Assembly (NCBI GenBank): GCA_020025795.1
Contig: JAHHRK010000099.1
Location: 1 to 5,213, forward strand
Length of the DNA stretch: 5,213 nucleotides
DNA from: Faecalibacterium sp.
GTDB lineage: Bacteria > Bacillota > Clostridia > Oscillospirales > Ruminococcaceae
Reading direction: 5' to 3'
Shown here: in pieces, positions 1 through 4,958 of the stretch
Position numbering within the stretch: the stretch's first letter is position 1
Layout: each line of letters begins with the position of its first letter
Notes under the pieces: model-generated
What the model was told of the DNA's origin: nothing
Databases searched by the model: none
Seen by the model: only the letters and a program-made list of their open reading frames with translations
Position numbers and translations under genes: made by a program

Positions 1-18
1 CATAAAAAGGATTCGCAT
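1..18 (-). CDS. fmt: Methionyl-tRNA formyltransferase, first six codons only (runs off the window)
   Basis: Only the start is inside the window. Read on the minus strand from position 18 it encodes M-R-I-L-F-M, which matches the usual opening of Fmt (MRI-F-M-G-T-P). Two bases separate it from the def stop codon, and a GGAGG lies seven bases upstream of the ATG inside the end of def. Fmt transfers a formyl group from 10-formyltetrahydrofolate to the methionine on initiator tRNA in the cytoplasm, and def-fmt is a very common gene pair because Def later removes that group. The call rests on six residues plus gene order, so the identity is inferred from context more than from sequence. Confidence 0.8.
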
Positions 19-20
19 CA

Positions 21-548
21 TTAGTCCTCCATTGCTTCGGCACGGCCTTCCTCGGTGTCCTCATAGAAGAACTTGCTGGACTGCATAATGGTAATGCCGT
101 CCAGGTGGTCGTTCTCGTGCTGGATGCAGCGAGCCAGCAGGCCGCCGGGAACCTCCATCTCAAACCATTCGCCGTGGCGGTCCTGTGCGCGCACCTTTAC
201 GCCAACAGGACGCTCGACTGCGCCGGTGTGGCCGGGGAAAGACAGGCAGCCTTCGTAAGAAGTTTCGGTTTCTTCGGTGACAGCCAGAATCTCCGGGTTG
301 ATGAAGTCGATGAACTTGTACTCGTAATCCTCAGGGATTTCGTCCGGGCAATCGGTGGTATCCCATACGACGAACAGGCGGCGCAGCATACCAACCTGAG
401 GTGCTGCCAGGCCAACGCCGTCGGCATGAATCATCGTTTCACGCATATCGTCCAGCAGATCTGCCAGGCGGTCATCAAAATTCGTGACAGGGCGGCAGAC
501 CTTGTTCAGGATCGGATCGCCATCTTGTACAACTTTACGCAGAGCCAT
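21..548 (-). CDS. def: Peptide deformylase
   Basis: A 175-residue cytoplasmic metalloenzyme that removes the N-formyl group from newly made proteins as they leave the ribosome, before methionine aminopeptidase acts. All three family motifs are present and intact: GVGLAAPQ at residues 44-51, EGCLS at 99-103 (metal-ligand Cys101), and HENDH at 144-148 (metal ligands His144 and His148, catalytic Glu145). Length is normal for the family. The metal is normally Fe2+, which is family knowledge. An acidic stretch at about residues 62-77 sits between motifs I and II. The start is the ATG at 548 (MALRKVVQDG), eight bases after a GGAGG. An ATG at 593 in the same frame would overlap the end of priA and add 15 residues unlike the family, so it is rejected. 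It follows priA by 25 bases and precedes fmt by 2. Confidence 0.96.
   Translation of the reverse strand: MALRKVVQDGDPILNKVCRPVTNFDDRLADLLDDMRETMIHADGVGLAAPQVGMLRRLFVVWDTTDCPDEIPEDYEYKFIDFINPEILAVTEETETSYEGCLSFPGHTGAVERPVGVKVRAQDRHGEWFEMEVPGGLLARCIQHENDHLDGITIMQSSKFFYEDTEEGRAEAMED
26..30 (-). promoter_or_regulatory. Ribosome binding site of fmt, inside the 3' end of def
   Basis: On the minus strand GGAGG is followed by seven bases and then the ATG at 18-16. It lies within the last codons of def, so fmt translation is probably coupled to def. It supports placing a new gene start at position 18 at the edge of the window. Confidence 0.75.
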
Positions 549-556
549 AATTTTAT

Positions 557-561
557 CCTCC
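557..561 (-). promoter_or_regulatory. Ribosome binding site that fixes the def start
   Basis: GGAGG on the minus strand is followed by eight bases and the ATG at 548-546. It lies in the 25-base gap between the priA stop and def, and it decides against the in-frame ATG at 593. Confidence 0.85.
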
Positions 562-573
562 AAAATATCTTGT

Positions 574-2835
574 TTATAAATCACCGTCGGCATGCATATC
601 CAAAATCACGCCTGCCTTCTGGGGGAGTTTTTCTTTTTCATAGGCAGCAAGCACCTGGCGCATCAAATCGCGAAAGGCCTTGTCTCCCCTGCATTTTACG
701 GTGAGCTGATAACGGTATCTATCATTTATTTTTGTAATGGTGCAAGGCGTTGGGCCCAGCACCCGTAAAGGCATTTTTTCCTGTTTTGATGCCAGCTGAC
801 CCAGCAAAACCGCAAAGCGGCTGGCAGCAAAGGCCACATCTGGCTCTTTTGTGCCGGAAAAGCCCACCATGCACAGCCTGCAAAAAGGTGGGTACAAGCT
901 CAGCTTGCGGAACAGGATCTCCTGCTCGTAAAAGGCATCGTAATCCTGCTGTGCCGCCAGATTCAGCGCAGTATCGTCCGGTGCCACAGTCTGAATAATG
1001 GCATGACCGGGACTTTTTGCACGACCGCCGCGGCCTACCACCTGGGTAATCAGGTCAAACACGTTTTCGCAGGCACGGAAACCCTGTGCAAACAAAAGCG
1101 AATCGATACCCAACACGCCAACCAGCGTTACATCCTCAAAGTCCAATCCTTTTGCGACCATCTGGGTGCCCAGCATGATGTCATATTCATGCCGACCAAA
1201 TTGTGCCAATAGCCGCTCGTGGGCGTCCTTTGTGGAAGTGGAATCCTGATCCATGCGCAGGATGCGCGCCTCAGGAAAAAGATTTGCCAGTTCTTCTTCG
1301 GCTTTCTGGGTGCCAAAACCCGTATATTGCAGCTTGCCGCCGCAAGACGGGCACTTTTTCGGTGCCGGATGGATGCTGCTGCCGCAATAGTGGCAGAGCA
1401 GCTCTCCTTTTGCCTTGTGATACACCATCGGCACGCTGCATTTTTCGCATTTCAGCACCTGACCACAGTCCTCGCAGACAGTCACGGTCTGGTAACCGCG
1501 CCGATTCAAAAGCAGAATCGCCTGTTTTCCAGTTTCCAGCGTGCGGCGAATGGCATTTTCCATGGTGCGGCTGATATCGCCCGGATTCCCAGCCGCAAGT
1601 TCGGCACGCATATCCACCATTTCCACCGTAGGCAACGGATTGCCGCCATAGCGCTGGGTCAGGGTTACCAGCTGATATTTGTGCATCCGCGCCGCATAAT
1701 AGCTTTCCGTGGAAGGCGTCGCCGAAGCCAAAAGCAGCAGCGAAGCGTTTTCCGCTGCGCGCTGCCGCGCCACCTCATGTGCGGAAAAGCGCGGTGCGGA
1801 TTCACTGCGGTAAGTATGCTCCTGTTCCTCATCAATAATAATAAGGCCGATATCTTTCAGCGGAGCAAACACAGCACTGCGTGTACCTACGACGATATCT
1901 GCACCGCCGTCCTGAATCATCTGCCACTGCAAAAAGCGCTCGGTATGATTCAAAGCGGAATGCTGTACTGCCACACGGTCGCCAAAGGCGGATTTCAGGC
2001 GGTAAATCATCTGCGGTGTCAGGCCGATTTCCGGCACCAGCACAAGTGCCTTGCGGCCCAGTACCAGACACTGCTCGATAAGCTTGACAAATACCAGCGT
2101 CTTGCCGCTGCCTGTCACACCATACAGCAGTGCGCCATGGGCTGCATGATCGGCCAGATGGGGAGCCAGTGCGTCGTATGCAGCCTGTTGCTGCGGCGAC
2201 AAGGTAACATCCAGCGGTTTTTGCGGAATGTGGCTGTACAGGTCGATGGTCTTATTGACTTTTTCGCAGCACAGCACGTCCTTATCGCACAAGCGCTCCA
2301 GTACGTCCTTGCTGATACCCTTTTCTTCCAGGTCATTCAAAAGGCGCGGACCACCGCCCAAAAGTGCCACTGCCGCCAGCTGTTTTGCTGTGGGCTTAGG
2401 CTTTTGGGGCAGCTGCCCCACCAGACGATACTGGTTTTCGGTGTGGCGCGTCAGCTGTTTTTGCAGCACAGGTGTTACGCCGTCCTCGGCCAGAGCAGGT
2501 TTATAAAGCGCACCGTACGGAATGACGGCTTTTACCGCTTCATAATAGGTGCAAAAGGTACGTTCTCGCAGGAAAAGCACCAGACGCAGCAAATCCGGCG
2601 TCAAGGCGGCGGTATCGGGAGCCACATCATATACGGCTTTCAGCTTTGCGCTGACCGGTACTTCATCGCAACCCAGCACGATTCCCATACGGGGCTTGGA
2701 TGCTTTGCCAAATGGAACCAACACCATACTGCCGCTGCGCACCCGATTTTCCTGATCTGACATGACCAGATAGGTATAAAGTTTGTCGAAATGGTAGGTG
2801 GTATTGCTGACTGCCACTTGAACTGTCTTTGCCAT
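574..2835 (-). CDS. priA: Primosomal protein N' (replication restart helicase PriA)
   Basis: A 753-residue superfamily 2 helicase that recognises stalled or collapsed replication forks and reloads the replicative helicase. The order is as in the family. The N-terminal 3'-end-binding domain covers roughly residues 1-105 and a winged-helix region follows. Walker A is GVTGSGKT at 239-246. Motif II is DEEQ at 335-338, then an aromatic-rich loop, SATPS at 371-375 and NRRGY at 444-448. A zinc-binding region has eight cysteines (454, 457, 463, 466, 481, 484, 495, 498). Motif V is GTQMVAKG at 556-563 and motif VI is QVVGRGGR at 598-605. The C-terminal domain includes VLGPTPCTI at 692-700. Most PriA proteins have DEEH in motif II, PRYHARD in the loop and GRAGR in motif VI, so this copy differs at three places but keeps the catalytic Lys245, Asp335 and Glu336. 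The ATG at 2835 has AAAGGAGG six bases upstream (2849-2842). It follows gmk by 36-37 bases. Confidence 0.96.
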   Translation of the reverse strand: MAKTVQVAVSNTTYHFDKLYTYLVMSDQENRVRSGSMVLVPFGKASKPRMGIVLGCDEVPVSAKLKAVYDVAPDTAALTPDLLRLVLFLRERTFCTYYEAVKAVIPYGALYKPALAEDGVTPVLQKQLTRHTENQYRLVGQLPQKPKPTAKQLAAVALLGGGPRLLNDLEEKGISKDVLERLCDKDVLCCEKVNKTIDLYSHIPQKPLDVTLSPQQQAAYDALAPHLADHAAHGALLYGVTGSGKTLVFVKLIEQCLVLGRKALVLVPEIGLTPQMIYRLKSAFGDRVAVQHSALNHTERFLQWQMIQDGGADIVVGTRSAVFAPLKDIGLIIIDEEQEHTYRSESAPRFSAHEVARQRAAENASLLLLASATPSTESYYAARMHKYQLVTLTQRYGGNPLPTVEMVDMRAELAAGNPGDISRTMENAIRRTLETGKQAILLLNRRGYQTVTVCEDCGQVLKCEKCSVPMVYHKAKGELLCHYCGSSIHPAPKKCPSCGGKLQYTGFGTQKAEEELANLFPEARILRMDQDSTSTKDAHERLLAQFGRHEYDIMLGTQMVAKGLDFEDVTLVGVLGIDSLLFAQGFRACENVFDLITQVVGRGGRAKSPGHAIIQTVAPDDTALNLAAQQDYDAFYEQEILFRKLSLYPPFCRLCMVGFSGTKEPDVAFAASRFAVLLGQLASKQEKMPLRVLGPTPCTITKINDRYRYQLTVKCRGDKAFRDLMRQVLAAYEKEKLPQKAGVILDMHADGDL

Positions 2836-2872
2836 ACCGCCCCTCCTTTCGACCGTTCGTTTTTATGATTTC

Positions 2873-3436
2873 TTATTTGCAGTGTGCGCAGATCAGCTTG
2901 TACAGATCCTCAGCGCACTGTTCCACCGTATCGTTCACGATGCGCTCGTCATAAGTATCTGCCAGAGCCAGCTCGTTGCGTGCGGTAGCCAAACGATTTG
3001 CCAGGCTTTCCTCGGTTTCGGTGCCGCGGCCGCGCAGGCGAGCCTCCAGCTCCTTCACGCTGGGCGGGCAGATGAACACGGTGGTTGCGCCCGGATAAAT
3101 GTGCTTCACATTGGATGCACCGTTTACATCAATAACCAGCACAACAATCTTGCCGGAGTTCAGGCGAGCGTCCACTTCGCTGCGCAGCGTGCCGTAGAAA
3201 TTGCCGCAATAGAAGTTGGATTCCAGCACGCCGCCCTCAACCATCAGCTGCTTGAACTGATCTACGGTACGGAAGTGATAGCTTACGCCATCCACTTCGC
3301 CCGGACGCGGATGCCGGGTTGTGGCGGAGACCGTCTTTTCAATTTCAGGATGTGCTGCGCGCATGGTAGCGACAACCGTATCCTTGCCAACGCCGGCCGG
3401 GCCGGACACTACAAACAAACATTTTTCATTCTGCAT
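2873..3436 (-). CDS. gmk: Guanylate kinase
   Basis: A 187-residue cytoplasmic enzyme that converts GMP and ATP to GDP and ADP, feeding GTP, dGTP and (p)ppGpp pools. Visible landmarks are the P-loop GPAGVGK at residues 12-18 and the GMP-binding VSATTRHPRPGEVDG at 36-50. NFYGT at 79-83 corresponds to the usual NYYGT. IDVNG at 102-106 corresponds to IDVQG, and the lid ends with RLRGRGTETEE at 133-143. The residue after the P-loop lysine is Asp19, where family members usually have Gly or Ser; Thr20 is kept. The start is the ATG at 3436 (MQNEKCLFVVSGPAG), nine bases after GGAGG. An ATG at 3478 in frame would add 14 residues lying wholly inside remA, so it is rejected. The first 11 bases overlap the end of remA. 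Length is slightly short of the typical 190-210. Confidence 0.95.
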   Translation of the reverse strand: MQNEKCLFVVSGPAGVGKDTVVATMRAAHPEIEKTVSATTRHPRPGEVDGVSYHFRTVDQFKQLMVEGGVLESNFYCGNFYGTLRSEVDARLNSGKIVVLVIDVNGASNVKHIYPGATTVFICPPSVKELEARLRGRGTETEESLANRLATARNELALADTYDERIVNDTVEQCAEDLYKLICAHCK

Positions 3437-3710
3437 GATTTTCTTCCTCCAACAGAGCTTCCGCTTCTTCCTCTGCACTGCCTGCCATACGGTTTGCCAC
3501 CGTTTCCGGCTGCAGCGCCGATAAAATCACATGGTCGGAATCCATGACCAGCACCGCACGGGCACGGCGCCCGTAGGTTGCATCAATCAAAACACCTCTG
3601 TCACGCGCTTCGCGCACCACACGTTTCACCGGCGCAGAGTCCGGGCTGACGACGGTGATCAGGCGTGCCGGGTTGATCATGTTGCCGAATCCGATGTTTA
3701 CCAGCTTCAT
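3426..3710 (-). CDS. remA: RemA/DUF370 family DNA-binding regulator
   Basis: A 94-residue protein with the family's full signature: NIGFGN at 5-10, an arginine and VVSPDSAPVKR at 16-30, then IDATYGRRARAVLVMDSDH at 42-60 and VILSALQPETVANR at 61-74. In Bacillus subtilis RemA activates extracellular matrix genes and osmoprotection genes, and it is an oligomeric DNA-binding protein. That is knowledge of the family; the targets in this organism are unknown, and many non-biofilm Clostridia carry it. The last 18 residues (about 77-94) form an acidic tail rich in Glu and Ala, beyond the conserved core. The start is the ATG at 3710 with AAAGGA nine bases upstream. An in-frame GTG at 3728 would run through that ribosome binding site. 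It lies 44 bases after yicC, and its end overlaps gmk by 11 bases, matching the conserved yicC-remA-gmk block. Confidence 0.92.
   Translation of the reverse strand: MKLVNIGFGNMINPARLITVVSPDSAPVKRVVREARDRGVLIDATYGRRARAVLVMDSDHVILSALQPETVANRMAGSAEEEAEALLEEENHAE
3446..3450 (-). promoter_or_regulatory. Ribosome binding site of gmk, inside remA
   Basis: GGAGG on the minus strand is followed by nine bases and the ATG at 3436-3434. It falls in the codons for the acidic tail of RemA (Leu-Glu-Glu-Glu), so this stretch is both protein code and ribosome binding site. It fixes the gmk start and suggests translational coupling. Confidence 0.8.
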
Positions 3711-3719
3711 ACCCTGAAT

Positions 3720-3725
3720 TCCTTT
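3720..3725 (-). promoter_or_regulatory. Ribosome binding site that fixes the remA start
   Basis: AAAGGA on the minus strand is followed by nine bases and the ATG at 3710-3708. It selects the family-typical start MKLVNIGFGN over the GTG at 3728. It is weaker than the sites of gmk, priA and def. Confidence 0.65.
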
Positions 3726-3754
3726 CACTTCAAGTCGAATTATTTTAATCGAAC

Positions 3755-4633
3755 TTACTCGATATTCTGGATCTGCTCACGGATCTTTTCGATTTCTGCC
3801 TTGATATCCACCACGATACGGGTAATATCCAGATCCTGGCATTTGGAACCAATGGTATTGGTTTCGCGGTTCAGCTCCTGGGTCAGGAAATCCAGCTTGC
3901 GGCCTACCGGCTCTGCCAGAGACAAAATCTCGCGGTACTGTGCCAGATGGCTGCGCAGACGCACCGTTTCTTCATCGATGGCCGTCTTATCCGCAAAAAT
4001 AGCGGCCTCGGTCAGGATGCGGCTGTCGTCGATATCCCGGTCCTCCAGGATGGTTTTCAGCTTTTCATACAGGCGGTTGGTGTAGTTTTCCACACGACCT
4101 TCGGTCAGGCCTTCGATCTGGGTCACAAAGCCTTCCACCGTGTTCAGGCGGCTGAGCACATCCGCCTTCATCTTTTCGCCTTCGGTTGCACGCATGGAAA
4201 TGAAGGCTTCCAGTGCTGCATCGCAAACTTCCATTATGTCAGCAGCCAGTTCTTCTTCGTCTGCGCGAGCAGCCGTTACGGTCAGAACGTCCGGCATACG
4301 AGCCAGCGAACCGGCGGTCAAGTCGTTCTTGACGCCCAGTTCTTCGCTCAGCTGAGTCAGCGCCTGCTGGTAGCTGCGCGCCAGCTCCATGTTCACCTGA
4401 ACGGTGCTGTCCGGTGCATCTACCGTCTGGACGGTGAGCGCAAGCTCTACCTTGCCGCGGCTGATCCGGGCAGCCAGCTGCTTTTTCAGCTGTGCATCCA
4501 GAAAGGCGAAGCTGCGGGGAATGCGGGAACTATACTCAAAATAACGAGAGTTCACGCTGCGAATCTCCACCGTGATGTCACGGCCATGCAGGACTTTTTC
4601 CCCACGGCCGAAACCGGTCATACTTAAAATCAT
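3755..4633 (-). CDS. yicC: YicC family endoribonuclease
   Basis: A 292-residue protein with both family regions. The N-terminal YicC domain begins MILSMTGFGRGE and carries VEIRSVNSRYFE at about 22-33 and ISRGKVEL at 57-64. The C-terminal DUF1732 region has GRKLDFLTQELNRETNTIGSK at 244-264 and the end KAEIEKIREQIQNIE. Homologues in E. coli (YicC) and B. subtilis (YloC) are reported to be metal-dependent endoribonucleases forming oligomers; that activity is carried over from the family. The start is the ATG at 4633, seven bases after AGAGGT. A GTG at 4642 in frame would overlap that site and add three residues absent from the family. It is the first gene of the operon, downstream of a promoter at 4747-4719, and remA follows after 44 bases. 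Confidence 0.95.
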   Translation of the reverse strand: MILSMTGFGRGEKVLHGRDITVEIRSVNSRYFEYSSRIPRSFAFLDAQLKKQLAARISRGKVELALTVQTVDAPDSTVQVNMELARSYQQALTQLSEELGVKNDLTAGSLARMPDVLTVTAARADEEELAADIMEVCDAALEAFISMRATEGEKMKADVLSRLNTVEGFVTQIEGLTEGRVENYTNRLYEKLKTILEDRDIDDSRILTEAAIFADKTAIDEETVRLRSHLAQYREILSLAEPVGRKLDFLTQELNRETNTIGSKCQDLDITRIVVDIKAEIEKIREQIQNIE

Positions 4634-4704
4634 GTTTCGCACCTCTTTTTATATTTTCTGTTCTGTGCGGTATAGGGATAAAGCGCTCTTTGGCGCATGG
4701 ACAT
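4630..4704 (-). CDS. Possible 24-residue upstream ORF overlapping the yicC start (doubtful)
   Basis: An ATG at 4704 opens a basic peptide beginning MSMRQRALYPYT and ends at a TGA that shares the ATGA of the yicC start. ATGA overlaps are a usual form of translational coupling. However, there is no ribosome binding site before the ATG, which lies only a few bases after the predicted transcription start, and the amino acid make-up (many Arg, Lys, Tyr) looks non-coding. Chance is the likelier explanation. Confidence 0.12.
   Translation of the reverse strand: MSMRQRALYPYTAQNRKYKKRCET
4641..4646 (-). promoter_or_regulatory. Ribosome binding site that fixes the yicC start
   Basis: AGAGGT on the minus strand is followed by seven bases and the ATG at 4633-4631. 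It supports this start over the in-frame GTG at 4642, which lies within the site itself. Confidence 0.75.
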
Positions 4705-4718
4705 ATACACGCTATTAT

Positions 4719-4747
4719 ATTTTACTCCTTTTGGCCTGTTTTTTCAA
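4719..4747 (-). promoter_or_regulatory. Predicted sigma-A promoter of the yicC-remA-gmk-priA-def-fmt operon
   Basis: On the minus strand TTGAAA (4747-4742) is followed by exactly 17 bases and TAAAAT (4724-4719), close to the TTGACA-17-TATAAT consensus. A perfect TATAAT overlaps it at 4719-4714, but that sits 22 bases from the same -35, so the first pair is preferred. Transcription would start near 4712-4706, giving a leader of about 75 bases before yicC. It is the best promoter match I see in the intergenic region; no internal promoter was evident between the operon genes. Confidence 0.6.
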
Positions 4748-4762
4748 GAAAATGAGCCAAAA
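4729..4762. repeat. Imperfect 34-bp dyad centred on the -35 box
   Basis: The arms TTTTGGC (4729-4735) and GCCAAAA (4756-4762) are perfect 7-bp inverted copies. Between them TTTT and AAAA blocks also mirror each other, so about 12 of 17 position pairs match. The axis at 4745.5 falls within the TTGAAA -35 box. That layout would suit a repressor operator, but the AT-rich composition makes part of the symmetry expected by chance, and I cannot name a binding protein. Confidence 0.35.
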
Positions 4763-4795
4763 TCAAAGGTGCGCTTTTGTCCGCTTTGACGGAAT

Positions 4796-4843
4796 TTACC
4801 GCAGTTCTTCTTGTGCAAACAACAAAGCATCGTCTATTTTCAT
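4796..4843 (-). CDS. Possible 15-residue small ORF (doubtful)
   Basis: On the minus strand AAAAGG lies six to seven bases before an ATG that opens MKIDDALLFAQEELR and then stops with TAA. The peptide would be a short amphipathic, acidic helix with no signal or membrane segment. It sits 27 bases after the dnaE terminator and upstream of the operon promoter, and I see no good promoter of its own. It could be a leader peptide, the remnant of a lost gene's start, or chance. No function is proposed. Confidence 0.2.
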   Translation of the reverse strand: MKIDDALLFAQEELR

Positions 4844-4870
4844 TTTGTTTCCTTTTCTGTGAAATCTATA

Positions 4871-4905
4871 AAAGCGGCAGCCGGATTTTTACCGACTGCC
4901 GCTTT
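4871..4905 (-). terminator. Intrinsic terminator after dnaE
   Basis: Two 14-base arms (4905-4892 and 4884-4871) surround a 7-base AT loop. In the minus-strand RNA all 14 pairs form, one as a G-U wobble; in a plus-strand RNA the same position is an A-C mismatch. This fits a terminator for the minus-strand gene, beginning about 53 bases after its stop codon. The T-run that follows is short (TTTTAT), so termination may be incomplete. In the plus direction an outer stem GCCGG/CCGGC (4880-4884 and 4906-4910) is followed by TTTTTATTTT, so some bidirectional function is possible, although no plus-strand gene is seen. Confidence 0.8.
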
Positions 4906-4958
4906 CCGGCTTTTTATTTTGTTTTGAAGGGAAAACGTTTCTAAATGCACTCGCCTTG

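Larger units (their letters stand above)
4634..4958. other. Intergenic region between dnaE and the yicC operon (325 bases)
   Basis: This stretch is visibly more AT-rich than the genes. Going leftward it holds the dnaE terminator hairpin (4905-4871), a doubtful 15-codon frame (4843-4796), a short inverted repeat TCAAAG/CTTTGA (4763-4768 and 4784-4789), the promoter with its dyad (4762-4714), and a leader with a doubtful 24-codon frame (4704-4630). I see no tRNA, riboswitch or T-box pattern, and no repeat array in it. Confidence 0.8.

Noticed and set aside
105..704. A plus-strand open frame of 199 codons opposite def and the end of priA
   Set aside because: It is antisense to def, crosses a gene boundary, and has no recognisable motif.
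1219..2760. A plus-strand open frame of 513 codons opposite priA
   Set aside because: It lies wholly antisense to a clearly functional priA, its product resembles no family I know and is rich in Cys, His, Gln and Arg, and no ribosome binding site was noted. Long antisense frames arise from the codon use of the real gene.
2882..3547. A plus-strand open frame of 221 codons opposite gmk and remA
   Set aside because: It runs antisense across two real genes and their overlap, with no recognisable motif.
3711..3754. TCGATTA/TAATTCGA near-inverted repeat in the yicC-remA gap
   Set aside because: Short, AT-rich, with a one-base bulge and no T-run; it does not look like a terminator or a defined operator.
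3947..4627. A plus-strand open frame of 226 codons opposite yicC
   Set aside because: It is antisense to yicC, whose conserved motifs fill that region; composition is typical of a shadow frame.
4683..4696. A GCGC-6-GCGC hairpin in the yicC leader
   Set aside because: Only four base pairs and no T-run; too weak to call an attenuator or riboswitch.
4572..4862. A plus-strand open frame of 96 codons across the intergenic region
   Set aside because: It covers the operon promoter and leader in antisense and its product has no recognisable family or sensible composition.
4929..4944. A GAAAACGTTTC-like sequence resembling a CcpA cre or LacI-family operator
   Set aside because: It departs from the cre consensus at its outer positions and sits just after the dnaE stop, before the terminator and about 190 bases upstream of the promoter, where control of either gene is unlikely.
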